Of a stretch of DNA of 64,000 bases, positions 45,465-53,938 are shown piece after piece; position 1 is the stretch's first letter; each line of letters opens with the position of its first letter. A model generated the notes under the pieces. It was given only the letters and a program-made list of their open reading frames with translations. It did no database searches and was not told the DNA's origin. Source of the DNA: Chloroflexota bacterium (GTDB lineage Bacteria; Chloroflexota; Anaerolineae; Aggregatilineales; Phototrophicaceae); assembly GCA_028875245.1 (NCBI GenBank), contig JAPPEU010000069.1:124001-188000 (forward strand), in the 5' to 3' direction. The translations under genes were made by a program, and so were the position numbers.

Positions 45465-45836
45465 TGGCGCGGCGGTGGTTTCATCCGCCTTCGCCGCTTC
45501 TTCATCGCCCGCTGGCTCCGGCTCGCCGCCACCTGCTTCTTCGTAAACATCGGCGAAGAGCAATTGGGCCGAACCGGCGGGCAAGCGCGCGAGCTCGGCG
45601 CCCGCTTCCTGGCCGACGGGCGACAGCAGCGCTTCCGTCTGCTTCGCCGTCGATTGGAAATAGATTTCCAGGATTCTGTAGATTTCGGGCGCGCCTTGCG
45701 GGCTGCCGGTCACGTGCATGACCTGGCGGCGCAAAATGTTCGGCATGCGTTCGACCAGCGCCAGAAAGTCCTGATAGATATTTTCGAAACTTTCGGCATC
45801 TTCCGGCTCGCTGAAGAGGATCATGAACTTGATCAT
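45450..45836 (-). CDS. EthD-like dimeric alpha-beta barrel protein with low-complexity tail
   Basis: 128 residues. The N-terminal 100 ('MIKFMILFSEPEDAESFENIYQDFLALVERMPNILRR') have the ferredoxin-like layout of the EthD/ABM dimeric barrel group. The last 30 are an acidic Ala/Glu/Pro tail with no predicted structure. The family includes small degradative enzymes and accessory proteins; no activity is predictable here. Convergent overlap of 15 bp with the UDG-like gene. Confidence 0.65.
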   Translation of the reverse strand: MIKFMILFSEPEDAESFENIYQDFLALVERMPNILRRQVMHVTGSPQGAPEIYRILEIYFQSTAKQTEALLSPVGQEAGAELARLPAGSAQLLFADVYEEAGGGEPEPAGDEEAAKADETTAAPSSAD

Positions 45837-46035
45837 CGCGCGGTCATTCTAATTTGGGAATCATAAGCGAATACGATACGCAACATCAGCGCGATATGCA
45901 AGGGGATGCCCCGCTTTGATTGCCGGGCCGCCGTCCACGCTCGGGCGCGCGCTTGGTGTAATCTCGCCTGCTGTGGTAAAGTCGTCATCGCGTTAGGCAT
46001 TGCGCGGCAAACAGCGGATTAAGAGGGAGACAAGC

Positions 46036-48693
46036 ATGCCTGAACTGAATGATGTCGGACGTCTGCCCCTGCCATCGGACAACTGCGCGATTGCGATACG
46101 AGATCTGGATGCGGGAATGACGGTGCGCCACGGCGAATCGTCCTTCAAGCTGTCGCATCATGTGCTCGTCGGCCATCGCTTCGCGATAGAGCGCATTGCC
46201 CGGGGCGAAAGGTTGACATCATGGGGCCAGCGCTTTGGCATCGCCCTGGGCGATATCGAAGCGGGCGACTACGTCATTAACGAGGGTGTGCAGATTGAAT
46301 TGGCGCGGCGCGATCTCGTTTTTGAAGTGCCGGCCCAGCCAAACTTCGACAACAAGATTATCCCCTACGCCTTTGACGAATCCGCCTTCCGGCCGGCGCC
46401 GCCCTTGCCGCGGCACGCCGACATGCGCCATTTCGCGGGCTACCCGCGCGCAGGCGGCCGGGGCGTCGGCACGCGCAATATGATCGTCGTCCTGGGCACG
46501 TCATCGCATACGGCCGGCTTCGTCCGAACACTGACGCAAATGACGGCCGCAATGGCCGACAGCTATGAAAATGTCGATGGGATTGTGCCGGTCGCTCATA
46601 CCGAGGGCGGGCACAGCGACCCCAACAATCGCGAGCAGCTGCTGCGGACGCTGGCCGGTTTTGTTGTGCACCCGAATGTCGGCGCGGTCGTCGCCATCGA
46701 CTACGGCAATGAACCGGTCAACAATGATGACCTGCGCGCTTATCTGCATGAACAGAATTATCCCATTGCCGACGTGCCGCATCGCTTTTATTCGCTTTCG
46801 CGCAGCTTCGAAGCCAATGTCGCCTGGTTCATGGATTTGCTTGCCGAGTGGCTGCCTTTGGTGAATCGATCCCGGCGCAGCCCGCAGCCGCTCAGCCAGT
46901 TGCGGATCGCCCTGCAATGCGGCGGCTCTGACACATTTTCCGGCATCAGCGGCAACCCCTTGGCGGCCTGGGTGGCGAAGGAAGTCATCCGTTATGGCGG
47001 CTCGGCAAACCTGGGCGAGACCGACGAGTTGATCGGCGCCGAGTCCTATGTTTTGGACAAGGTCGAGCGGCTGGAAAGCGCCCGCAAGTTTCTGCGGATG
47101 GTGGAGCGCTTCAAGGAAAGGCTCGGCTGGCATGGGCAAACGGCGGAAGGCAATACCTCCGGCGGCAACAAATATCGCGGACTCTACAATATATATTTGA
47201 AATCCCTGGGGGCGGCGGCCAAGCGGCATCCCGATGCGCCGCTGCATGATGTGATCGATTACAGCCAGCGCATGACTGAGGGCGGCTTTTATTTCATGGA
47301 CAGCCCGGGCAACGATCTCGAAAGCGTCGCCGGCCAGGTGGCCAGCGGCTGCAATGTGATCTTCTTCATCACCGGCAACGGCTCGATCACCAATTTCCCC
47401 TTCGTACCGACCATCAAGTTTGTGACGACAACCGCGCGTTACAACTTGCTGCAAAATGAGATGGATGTGAATGCCGGCGAATATATCGATGGAACGCCGC
47501 TGGACGAGCTCGGCGCGCGCACGCTGGATCTGACGGTGGATGTGGCGGGCGGGCAGCGATCCGCCGGCGAGAAAGCCGGGCATTATCAAGTGCAGATCTG
47601 GCGCGATTGGCAGCAGACGCGCCCGGCCAATGTCAGCTTCCTGGAGAACAGAACTTACTCGGGGCAGCCCCTGATGATTCCCGCTGTGGCGCCGCTGCCG
47701 CAGGTGCGGATTCCCGCCTATGACATCGACGGCGTCTGGACGACCGAGCAGATCGCCCTGGTTATGCCGACCAGTCTCTGCTCCGGGCAAATCGCCAAGA
47801 TGACAACCGACGCGCTGAACGGCGAAGGGCTGGCGCAGGCTGCCGGGCTCTCCCGCTTTGCCACGCTGGTGCACACCGAGGGCTGCGGCGGCAGCGTCGT
47901 GCCGGAATATAAAGATATGCAGATCGGCTATCTGCAGCATCCCAAGCTGCGTCATGTCTTGCTCCTGGAGCATGGCTGCGAGATCACGCATAACAGCTAT
48001 TTTCGCGGCATGATGGCGGAGCAGGGCCTCGACCCGGCGGATTTCGGCTGGGCGAGCATTCAGCTGGATGGCGGCATCGATGCGGTCATGCGCAAGATGG
48101 AGCGCTGGTTCGACGAGCGGCTGCGCGACGATGCCATGCCGCCGCGAAAGATTGCCGGCCTCGACGCGCTGCGCATCGGCTTGCTGACGCAGGCGGCGCC
48201 GCCCGATCATGTGTCGCTGGGCTTGGCGGCGCTTTGCAAGATCATCGTCGCCGGCGGCGGGGTCGTCGTTCTTTCGGACCAGGACGCCTTGCTTGACGGC
48301 CCTTTCGCGGAGGCGCTGCGCCTGACAGATGGCGCGGGCGCGACCCTGGGTTATGGCCAGCGGGCGAAGCGGGCCGGCTTTTACATCATGGCCAACCCGC
48401 GTCAGCATTGGGCCGAGACCCTTGCCGGGCTGGGCGCCAGCGGGGTCGAGCTCATGCTCGGTTATGTCGAGGGCTTCCTGCTGGCCGGTCACCCGTTGGT
48501 GCCGGTGCTGCAGGTCGGCGGCGCGGCGGCGGTTGACGATCTTGACGCCGTCTTATCCGACGGCGATGAGGTCTCGGCGCGCCTGCTCAATCTGCTGGTG
48601 GAAACGCTGTCCGGCGATTATATGCCGCGTCATCAAGTGACCGGCGCCCATGATTTCCAGGTGACGCGCGGCGCGCTCGGGGTCTCGATGTAA
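46036..48693 (+). CDS. Giant UxaA-family (altronate/galactarate dehydratase-like) protein with duplicated core
   Basis: 885 residues from the ATG at 46036 ('agggag' upstream); classical UxaA or GarD are about 500. Order: SAF domain (about 15-95), first UxaA-like core (about 140-540) and a second set of the same N-terminal core motifs (about 570-680), then a C-terminal region. The first core reads 'GTSSHTAGFVRTL' and 'VAHTEGGHS'; the second reads 'PTSLCSGQIAK' and 'VHTEGCGGSV' plus 'HGCEITHN', so only the second keeps the Cys residues expected at the metal site. The family dehydrates hexonates such as altronate. Substrate here unknown. No sugar-acid operon is adjacent. Confidence 0.8.
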   Translation: MPELNDVGRLPLPSDNCAIAIRDLDAGMTVRHGESSFKLSHHVLVGHRFAIERIARGERLTSWGQRFGIALGDIEAGDYVINEGVQIELARRDLVFEVPAQPNFDNKIIPYAFDESAFRPAPPLPRHADMRHFAGYPRAGGRGVGTRNMIVVLGTSSHTAGFVRTLTQMTAAMADSYENVDGIVPVAHTEGGHSDPNNREQLLRTLAGFVVHPNVGAVVAIDYGNEPVNNDDLRAYLHEQNYPIADVPHRFYSLSRSFEANVAWFMDLLAEWLPLVNRSRRSPQPLSQLRIALQCGGSDTFSGISGNPLAAWVAKEVIRYGGSANLGETDELIGAESYVLDKVERLESARKFLRMVERFKERLGWHGQTAEGNTSGGNKYRGLYNIYLKSLGAAAKRHPDAPLHDVIDYSQRMTEGGFYFMDSPGNDLESVAGQVASGCNVIFFITGNGSITNFPFVPTIKFVTTTARYNLLQNEMDVNAGEYIDGTPLDELGARTLDLTVDVAGGQRSAGEKAGHYQVQIWRDWQQTRPANVSFLENRTYSGQPLMIPAVAPLPQVRIPAYDIDGVWTTEQIALVMPTSLCSGQIAKMTTDALNGEGLAQAAGLSRFATLVHTEGCGGSVVPEYKDMQIGYLQHPKLRHVLLLEHGCEITHNSYFRGMMAEQGLDPADFGWASIQLDGGIDAVMRKMERWFDERLRDDAMPPRKIAGLDALRIGLLTQAAPPDHVSLGLAALCKIIVAGGGVVVLSDQDALLDGPFAEALRLTDGAGATLGYGQRAKRAGFYIMANPRQHWAETLAGLGASGVELMLGYVEGFLLAGHPLVPVLQVGGAAAVDDLDAVLSDGDEVSARLLNLLVETLSGDYMPRHQVTGAHDFQVTRGALGVSM

Positions 48694-48716
48694 GCCGCCG
48701 GGCGGGCGCCTTGGCG

Positions 48717-49268
48717 TCATCCGCGCCGTATCGCCAGCTCGCGCCAGAAGGTCACGATGCGCTCAATGAGGATGGCTTCTGTGACATAGGTCGCGTCGAA
48801 TTCGACGATCTCCTCAATGTCGCGGATTCTCCATTCCCGCTGCAGTTCGCCGATGGCGCGCGAGCGCTCGACCGGATCGTGATAACGCGCGCCCAGGGTG
48901 AGGTGGATGCGCCGCAGAATGGAATCCAGCGACGCCACCAGGCAAACGATCACGCCGTTGCGCTGCAATTCCGCCAGATGCCCGCTATTGAGCAGCGTGT
49001 TGCCCGAGACGCGTATCAAGGCGCGCCGATGCAAGGCGATCTCATCCATGATCTGCGTTTCCATCGCCAGCAAGCGCCGTTCGCCGTAGAGCTGGCGCAT
49101 TTGCTCCATGGTATTGCCGAGGCGATCTTCCAGCGCCCGCTCGACATCAATCATCTCCAGGCCGAGCCGCCTGGCTAGTTCGCGCGCGATGCGCGGCCGA
49201 TTGGGTTCGAGATAACCGGTGACGATCAGATTAAGATCGCCATGCAGAGGAAAGTCACGCGTTACCAT
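48717..49268 (-). CDS. Shikimate-kinase-like protein with a lost P-loop
   Basis: 183 residues from the ATG complementary to 49266-49268; the track's start at 49412 is upstream of homology and in the HAD gene. Most shikimate kinase features are visible: 'RIARELARRLGLEMIDVERALEDRLGNTMEQM' and the late 'RARYHDPVERSRAIGELQREW'-like region. The Walker A position, however, reads 'VTGYLEPNRPRIA', with no GxGKS/T. It is therefore unlikely to bind ATP in the usual way and could be a regulatory or pseudo-kinase. It overlaps the HAD gene's 3' end by 14 bp and is its operon partner. Confidence 0.65.
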   Translation of the reverse strand: MVTRDFPLHGDLNLIVTGYLEPNRPRIARELARRLGLEMIDVERALEDRLGNTMEQMRQLYGERRLLAMETQIMDEIALHRRALIRVSGNTLLNSGHLAELQRNGVIVCLVASLDSILRRIHLTLGARYHDPVERSRAIGELQREWRIRDIEEIVEFDATYVTEAILIERIVTFWRELAIRRG

Positions 49269-50070
49269 TGCGCCAGCCCGGATACCACTCGTCCAGGATC
49301 GCCGGCAATTCACGCAGCGAATGGAGACTTCGCTGACTGTCCAGCCGGTCCTGCATGGGGCCCGGGGTCGCCGCGCGCAGCCATTCCTCGCCATCCTGAT
49401 CCGCGCCGCCATTCAGCCGCAGGACCGCGCGCATGCCGATCGCGTTGGCGCCGGCGATATCCGCCTCCGGATTGTCGCCGATGAAAACGGTCTCGGCAGG
49501 CGCGGCGCCCATTCGCTCCAGCGCGCAGGCGAAGATCCGCGCATGCGGTTTCAAGTAGCCGATATCGGCCGCCGCGAGTCGGCAATCAGGGAAAAAATCG
49601 AGCAGGCCGTGGGCAGCCAACTCGGCATCGCGCATGGACATCGGCTGCGAGGCATTGGTGACGATTCCCAGTTTGATGCCCAGTTCGCGCAGCATTTTCA
49701 GCGCCGGCGGCACATCGGGGAAGACGACCGTGCCTGGCACGACATTCCAGTCGTATGCGCGAATGACTTCCTCCGCGTCCAGGCCCTCGATAGCCACATC
49801 CAGCGTTTCCAGCGCTCCCATGAGAATGCTCGGCATGTGTGGCGCGCGCAAGCTCAGACGCGCTTCCGCCCAGGCCGCGCGCGTCCGCTGCAGATAGACT
49901 TCCAAAAGCGCGCTGGTTTTGAGCCGATTGGCGCCCGTTTTGCGCTGCACGTAGTCTCGCACGCCGGACAGGCGCGCGGTTTCGATTTCTCGCCAGGGGA
50001 GCCGGACCCCGCTCCAGTCGACCAGGGTGTCATCAAAGTCGAAGAGCAGCCCGCGCAGTTGCTCGGCCAC
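49255..50070 (-). CDS. HAD-superfamily hydrolase
   Basis: 271 residues. The nucleophile motif 'LLFDFDDTLVDW' (Asp11, Asp13) opens the protein. 'GIVTNASQPMSMRD' is motif II, 'GYLKPHARIFACALERMG' motif III and 'FIGDNPEADIAGANAIG' motif IV. The helical cap at about 20-100 fits a subfamily I phosphatase. It probably dephosphorylates a small metabolite, which cannot be named. Seven bp upstream lies the SDR-type gene, and the pseudo-kinase follows with an overlap, giving a three-gene operon. Confidence 0.88.
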   Translation of the reverse strand: MAEQLRGLLFDFDDTLVDWSGVRLPWREIETARLSGVRDYVQRKTGANRLKTSALLEVYLQRTRAAWAEARLSLRAPHMPSILMGALETLDVAIEGLDAEEVIRAYDWNVVPGTVVFPDVPPALKMLRELGIKLGIVTNASQPMSMRDAELAAHGLLDFFPDCRLAAADIGYLKPHARIFACALERMGAAPAETVFIGDNPEADIAGANAIGMRAVLRLNGGADQDGEEWLRAATPGPMQDRLDSQRSLHSLRELPAILDEWYPGWRNGNA

Positions 50071-50076
50071 TGTCCA

Positions 50077-51300
50077 CTAGCCTCCGGCCTGCCGGGCGGC
50101 GCGTTTGGCTTTGCGTTCGAGGGCTTTGCGGCGGCGTTCTTCCCGCTTGGCTTCGTCTTCATTCCAGGGCGTGGGGCCGTCCGACGGCGGTGGCGCGGCC
50201 GCTTTGACCGGCGCCTCTTCCGCCTCTTGCTGTGGGGCGGGCGCTGCCGTTTCCGCGACTGGTTCCGGCAGAGCCACATCGTAGGCGAAGGACGCGATCG
50301 CCGCTGCCGCCTCGTCTTCGTAGTCATTATAAAAGTCGTCGGCGTCCACAGCGTCTTGCATGCGCCAGACGAGGGCGCTGGCCTCCAGGCCGCTTTCAAC
50401 GCTACTGTGCGCCGGCGCCCAGCCGATTCGCCGTCGGAGCGCGCTGCTGTCGATGATGATCTCGCGTTCCAGCAGCTTGTCGCGCAGGGATTTCTCTCGC
50501 AGCGTCGAGAAAAAACCACCGGTGGCGAAGCGGGGCGCGCTGAGCCCGAGCGCATCGCTGAGGGCGCCGCTGAAGTCGTTTGGCGAAAGGGGCGCCCCGG
50601 CCGCGGCGTTGAGCAGCTCGATGCCGGCGCTCGCTTCATCGCTTTCCAGCAAGGCGACGAAGGCCGCTGCCAGATCGTCTTCGTGGATCCAGGAGGCGGG
50701 CCGGTCACCGTTGGGGAGCCGCTGTGAGCCCTTGATGGCATCGGCGAGGGCGGCGGTTTCGCTGCTGTGGCCGCCGTAGATGTAGCCGCTGCGTATGATA
50801 GCGCCGCTCAAGCCGCTTTCGCGGACGAGCGTCTCGGCCCGCAGCATCGGCGCATACTCGGCGTCATGCGCATCGCGGTCGCCTTCTCTGGCGGCGCCAT
50901 CCGCGGCCTCGTAAAGGTAGGCGAAGCTAAGTGAAACCACGCGCTTGAGGCCATGCTGTTTCGCCGCCTCGATCACAGCGGCGGTGCATTCGATCAGGTT
51001 GTCGACGGCGGGGGCGTCTTCCGCGCCGGCCTGCGGGACAGCGCCACAAATCTGCGGCGCGGCATGAACCAGCGCGTCGGCCTTTGTCAGTTGCAGGATG
51101 CTCAAGACTTCACTGGCGCGGCCGAGATTGGGGTAGACCGGCAGCGCGTCCGCCTGACGAATTGCCAGGGCGCCCGCCGCGTCCGGGGCAGTCGCGGCGA
51201 CCTTGTGCCCTCGTTTAAGCAATGCGCGCGCCGTCGCGAGCCCGACGCCCACGGCGCCGCCCGTGACCAGAACGCTTAGTGGGTTGCCTGATTCCGCCAT
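50077..51300 (-). CDS. NAD(P)-binding Rossmann (extended SDR/epimerase-like) protein with charged C-terminal tail
   Basis: 407 residues. The N-terminal dinucleotide fold reads 'VLVTGGAVGVGLATARALLKRG' (GxxGxxG). Later 'GAIIRSGYIYGGHSSE' is a substrate-binding loop. The YxxxK catalytic pair is not clear: where it should be, 'YAPMLRAETLV' has Leu instead of Lys, so catalysis by the usual mechanism is doubtful. Residues 300-407 form a Pro/Ala/Glu-rich linker ending in a strongly basic helix 'EERRRKALERKAKRAARQ'. First gene of the operon with HAD hydrolase and pseudo-kinase. Confidence 0.75.
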   Translation of the reverse strand: MAESGNPLSVLVTGGAVGVGLATARALLKRGHKVAATAPDAAGALAIRQADALPVYPNLGRASEVLSILQLTKADALVHAAPQICGAVPQAGAEDAPAVDNLIECTAAVIEAAKQHGLKRVVSLSFAYLYEAADGAAREGDRDAHDAEYAPMLRAETLVRESGLSGAIIRSGYIYGGHSSETAALADAIKGSQRLPNGDRPASWIHEDDLAAAFVALLESDEASAGIELLNAAAGAPLSPNDFSGALSDALGLSAPRFATGGFFSTLREKSLRDKLLEREIIIDSSALRRRIGWAPAHSSVESGLEASALVWRMQDAVDADDFYNDYEDEAAAAIASFAYDVALPEPVAETAAPAPQQEAEEAPVKAAAPPPSDGPTPWNEDEAKREERRRKALERKAKRAARQAGG

Positions 51301-51525
51301 CAGATCGTCTTTCTCCGCTTGTGAAAACCGTCGCCATTATGCCATAACTTGGCGGCCTTTGGCATGCGCGTTTGCCGGTGAATTCAGCCGCTGTCAAGAG
51401 TCAGTTGCGGCGAAGACGGGAGATGGCTGTTAGAAATCGCGCTCCGCGAATATAATCGGGGTGGCAGGCTGCCCGCGGGTGGGGCGCGCAATCCGCAAGA
51501 TCCACGACGGCGGGGAAGGCATCCA

Positions 51526-51996
51526 ATGGCTCGCAAGCGCAAAAGCAACAGGCCAAAGCTGATAACGCTGCGCGGAATCCTGTATCTTCACGTCGCTATC
51601 TACATCGGCGCGATTCTTTACACCTGGTGGGAATTCGTCGACCTGATGTACCGATCGGGTTTCATCTTTAACCAGGCCGATGTGCCGCTCCCCTTTCATG
51701 CGGCCTGGACCGGAATCCTCGCCATTCACATCGTGCTGACGGGAGCATTGAGTTTGCTGAACAAGTGGAGACTGTCGCGCAAGAGCCGGATGGAAAGAGG
51801 CGCGCTTGCAAGTATGAAATCAGACGAGGAGCGCTTCAACACGCTGCTGGACGAATTGACCGAATTGCGCGAATCGCTGGAAAGCCGACGGCATAAAGCG
51901 GCGCCCTATCGACTGGTCGATTGGGAAGACGAACCAGATGACGAGATTAAGCGTCTTCAACAGCTCCAAGCCGAGCGCGAGGCGCTCAAGCGGTAA
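51526..51996 (+). CDS. Two-transmembrane protein with cytoplasmic coiled coil, unknown
   Basis: 156 residues. A basic N-terminus 'ARKRKSNRPKL' leads into two hydrophobic helices (about 18-40 and 60-80) with a short loop between. Then comes a long charged helix 'EERFNTLLDELTELRESLESRRHK'. The 2TM layout with a helical tail resembles small 2TM-domain proteins. Unknown role. Divergent from the SDR operon. Confidence 0.6.
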   Translation: MARKRKSNRPKLITLRGILYLHVAIYIGAILYTWWEFVDLMYRSGFIFNQADVPLPFHAAWTGILAIHIVLTGALSLLNKWRLSRKSRMERGALASMKSDEERFNTLLDELTELRESLESRRHKAAPYRLVDWEDEPDDEIKRLQQLQAEREALKR

Positions 51997-52112
51997 CGGC
52001 GCCCAGCACTCACGCATTTTGACGCATTCGCTGTCCCGCCCTAAGGCTTCAGCGTCGAATTCGCGTATCTATTGACAGTCGTCTGCATCGTCGCTAAGAT
52101 ACGCCAACTTGC

Positions 52113-52185
52113 GGGCCTGTAGCTCAGTTGGGAGAGCGCCACAATGGCATTGTGGAAGTCAGGGGTTCGAGTCCCCTCAGGTCCA
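52113..52185 (+). tRNA. tRNA-Ala (anticodon GGC)
   Basis: 73-nt cloverleaf. The acceptor GGGCCTG pairs with CAGGTCC (one G-U), the D arm is GCTC-loop-GAGC, the anticodon stem CCACA/TGTGG has loop ATGGCAT, and the T arm is AGGGG-TTCGAGT-CCCCT. The anticodon GGC at 52146-52148 reads Ala codons GCC and GCU. The 3' CCA is not encoded and must be added. A stray track ORF overlaps it. Confidence 0.95.
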
Positions 52186-52203
52186 CTGGCGAGCTTGCAT
52201 GGA

Positions 52204-52395
52204 ATGCGGGATTCCGGAAAGGGCGCTGCCGTGGCGAAGCACAGGCGCAGTGTTTGGGAAGAGTTGCTGGAGATGGGTCGGCGGATTGTGAAGGAATTGG
52301 ATGACCTGCTCGATATGGGAGCGCGGCAGCCACGCAAGCCGGCTCGCGTGCCCGTGCCGGTCGACAAGAGGCGCGGCGGCCACAAAGACAGCTAG
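52204..52395 (+). CDS. Small basic protein of unknown function
   Basis: 63 residues from the ATG at 52204, just after the tRNA; the track's start at 52144 lies inside the tRNA and is rejected. A GTG at 52231 is an alternative. The middle 'SVWEELLEMGRRIVKELDDLLD' is an amphipathic helix, and the C-terminus 'RKPARVPVPVDKRRGG' is basic and Pro-rich. No family recognised; coding status is probable, not certain. Confidence 0.45.
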   Translation: MRDSGKGAAVAKHRRSVWEELLEMGRRIVKELDDLLDMGARQPRKPARVPVPVDKRRGGHKDS

Positions 52396-52541
52396 TTTGA
52401 AATACCGGCGGCATCGCTTGCGGCGCAGTTCGAAAGGGCTGCGTCGTTTGCTTTATGCCGCGGAAGCGAAAACTTGCGGCCTTTTTGATTTGCTGACATC
52501 ATCTAAACGTCGCGCCGCACAGGCAATTTTGGAGACGGATC

Positions 52542-53591
52542 ATGGCGGAATACCCGATATTTGATGGCCATAACGATACGCTGCTGCGTTTCTATCAAGA
52601 CGATGATGTCAGTTACCGAGACCTTTTCCGCGAGTTGGACAGCGGGCATATCGACCTGGTTCGGGCGCGCAGGGGCGGTTTTGCCGGCGGCTTCTTCGCT
52701 GTCTGGGCGCCCAATAAGGAGCGTATCGCGCCGGACAGCATGCCGGATACATCCAAGCCCTTCACCCCGCCGGCGGTCGATTTCGAATTTGCGCGAAGTT
52801 GCGCGCTGCGCATGACGGCTGACCTATTCAGGCTGGAGGCGGAATCTGAGGGGCAGATTAAGGTGGTCCGCACGGCAGATGAATTGCAGCAGTGCATCGA
52901 CAATGAGATCTTCGCCGCCATCCTGCATTTTGAAGGCGCCGAAGCCATTGACAAAGACCTCGACGCGCTTGAAGTGCTTTATCGAGCTGGGCTGCGCTCG
53001 CTGGGCATCGTCTGGAGCCGCCCGACAATCTTCGCCCACGGCGTGCCAATCGCCTTCCCGTCGTCGCCCGATATCGGTCCCGGCTTGACCGACGCGGGCA
53101 AGCGGCTGGTCAAGCGCTGCAACGAGCTCGGCATCCTGATTGACCTTTCGCACATGAATGAAAAAGGCTTTTGGGATGTGGCCGCCTTGAGCGACGCGCC
53201 ACTGATCGCCACCCATTCCAACGTCCATGCGCTCTGCCCGATCTCGCGCAACCTGACCGACAAGCAGCTGGACGCGATCAAAGCCTCGGACGGCATGGTC
53301 GGCTTGAATTTCGCTACCGGCTTTCTCAACGAAGACGGCGCTTGGGATAGCGACCGTCCGCTTGATGTGATGGTGCGCCACCTGGATTACCTGGTGGAGC
53401 GGCTGGGCGAGACCCGCGTCGGCCTGGGCTCGGATTACGATGGCGCGCGTGTGCCCGACGCCGTGGGCGATGTCTCGAAGCTGCCAAATCTGATTGCCGC
53501 GTTGAAAGACGCCGGCTACAATGATGATCTGCTGCAGAAGCTGAGTCATCAGAATTGGCTGCGCGTCTTGCGCCGGACCTGGGGCGGCTAG
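52542..53591 (+). CDS. Membrane dipeptidase (peptidase family M19)
   Basis: 349 residues. Binuclear zinc ligands are His10 and Asp12 in 'IFDGHNDTLL', the bridging Glu in 'LHFEGAEAI' (about 130), and His residues in 'DLSHMNEKGF' (about 204) and 'IATHSNVHALC' (about 225). The TIM-barrel enzyme hydrolyses dipeptides, with loose specificity, and includes renal dipeptidase-like bacterial enzymes. No signal peptide is seen, so it is likely cytoplasmic. 'ggag' lies nine bases before the ATG. Confidence 0.9.
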   Translation: MAEYPIFDGHNDTLLRFYQDDDVSYRDLFRELDSGHIDLVRARRGGFAGGFFAVWAPNKERIAPDSMPDTSKPFTPPAVDFEFARSCALRMTADLFRLEAESEGQIKVVRTADELQQCIDNEIFAAILHFEGAEAIDKDLDALEVLYRAGLRSLGIVWSRPTIFAHGVPIAFPSSPDIGPGLTDAGKRLVKRCNELGILIDLSHMNEKGFWDVAALSDAPLIATHSNVHALCPISRNLTDKQLDAIKASDGMVGLNFATGFLNEDGAWDSDRPLDVMVRHLDYLVERLGETRVGLGSDYDGARVPDAVGDVSKLPNLIAALKDAGYNDDLLQKLSHQNWLRVLRRTWGG

Positions 53592-53938
53592 GCCCCGCCC
53601 GCCCAAACAGAGCCATGTAGGGGCGAGCCCGCCTCCGCAAGGATAAATTGGTCCAAAATTGCCTCGCCCGCATCCGCTGTTTACAAACTCGGCGCGCTAT
53701 GTTACGCTCCGCGCCAGACGAGACGAAAGCAAGCATGACATGAAAGCAATAGCGACCTCGGGCTTCGGGGTGACCCGCTCTTTCCTTATGTAGGCCGCGA
53801 CGGCCGCTTGCTTCGTTTTTCCCCAGAACTTGCCCCACGCTTCGCACTGCTAATCCAAGTGAACGATCTGCACATTTATGGCGCGCGCTAGATGCGCCCT
53901 TTGCGTATTCACATCTGAAAGAGAAACAGAGAAAGCCC
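53592..53938. other. 347-bp gap upstream of leuS
   Basis: Holds half a 'TGTAGGGGCG' repeat (53616-53664, ending 'CTCGCCC') and a perfect small hairpin 'GGCCG-CGA-CGGCC' at about 53792-53805, with 'GTTTTT' about 10 nt downstream. This could be a leader or attenuator for leuS, but I find no T-box consensus, so the regulation is unknown. Confidence 0.5.
53616..53664. repeat. 'TGTAGGGGCG' repeat, copy 4 (half)
   Basis: Left arm 'TGTAGGGGCGAG' is intact; the right side retains only 'CTCGCCCGC'. It lies just after the M19 gene. Confidence 0.5.

Noticed and set aside
46501-48492. Long antisense ORF (663 aa, minus strand)
   Set aside because: It is the shadow of the UxaA-family gene. GC-rich codon structure creates long open frames on the other strand; the protein has no recognisable motif and no ribosome site.
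52144-52203. N-terminal extension of the small ORF into the tRNA
   Set aside because: It would translate tRNA sequence; the ATG at 52204 is used instead.
53592-53938. T-box riboswitch upstream of leuS
   Set aside because: No AGGGUGGNACCGCG-type antiterminator sequence or clear Leu specifier stem; only a small GC hairpin is present.
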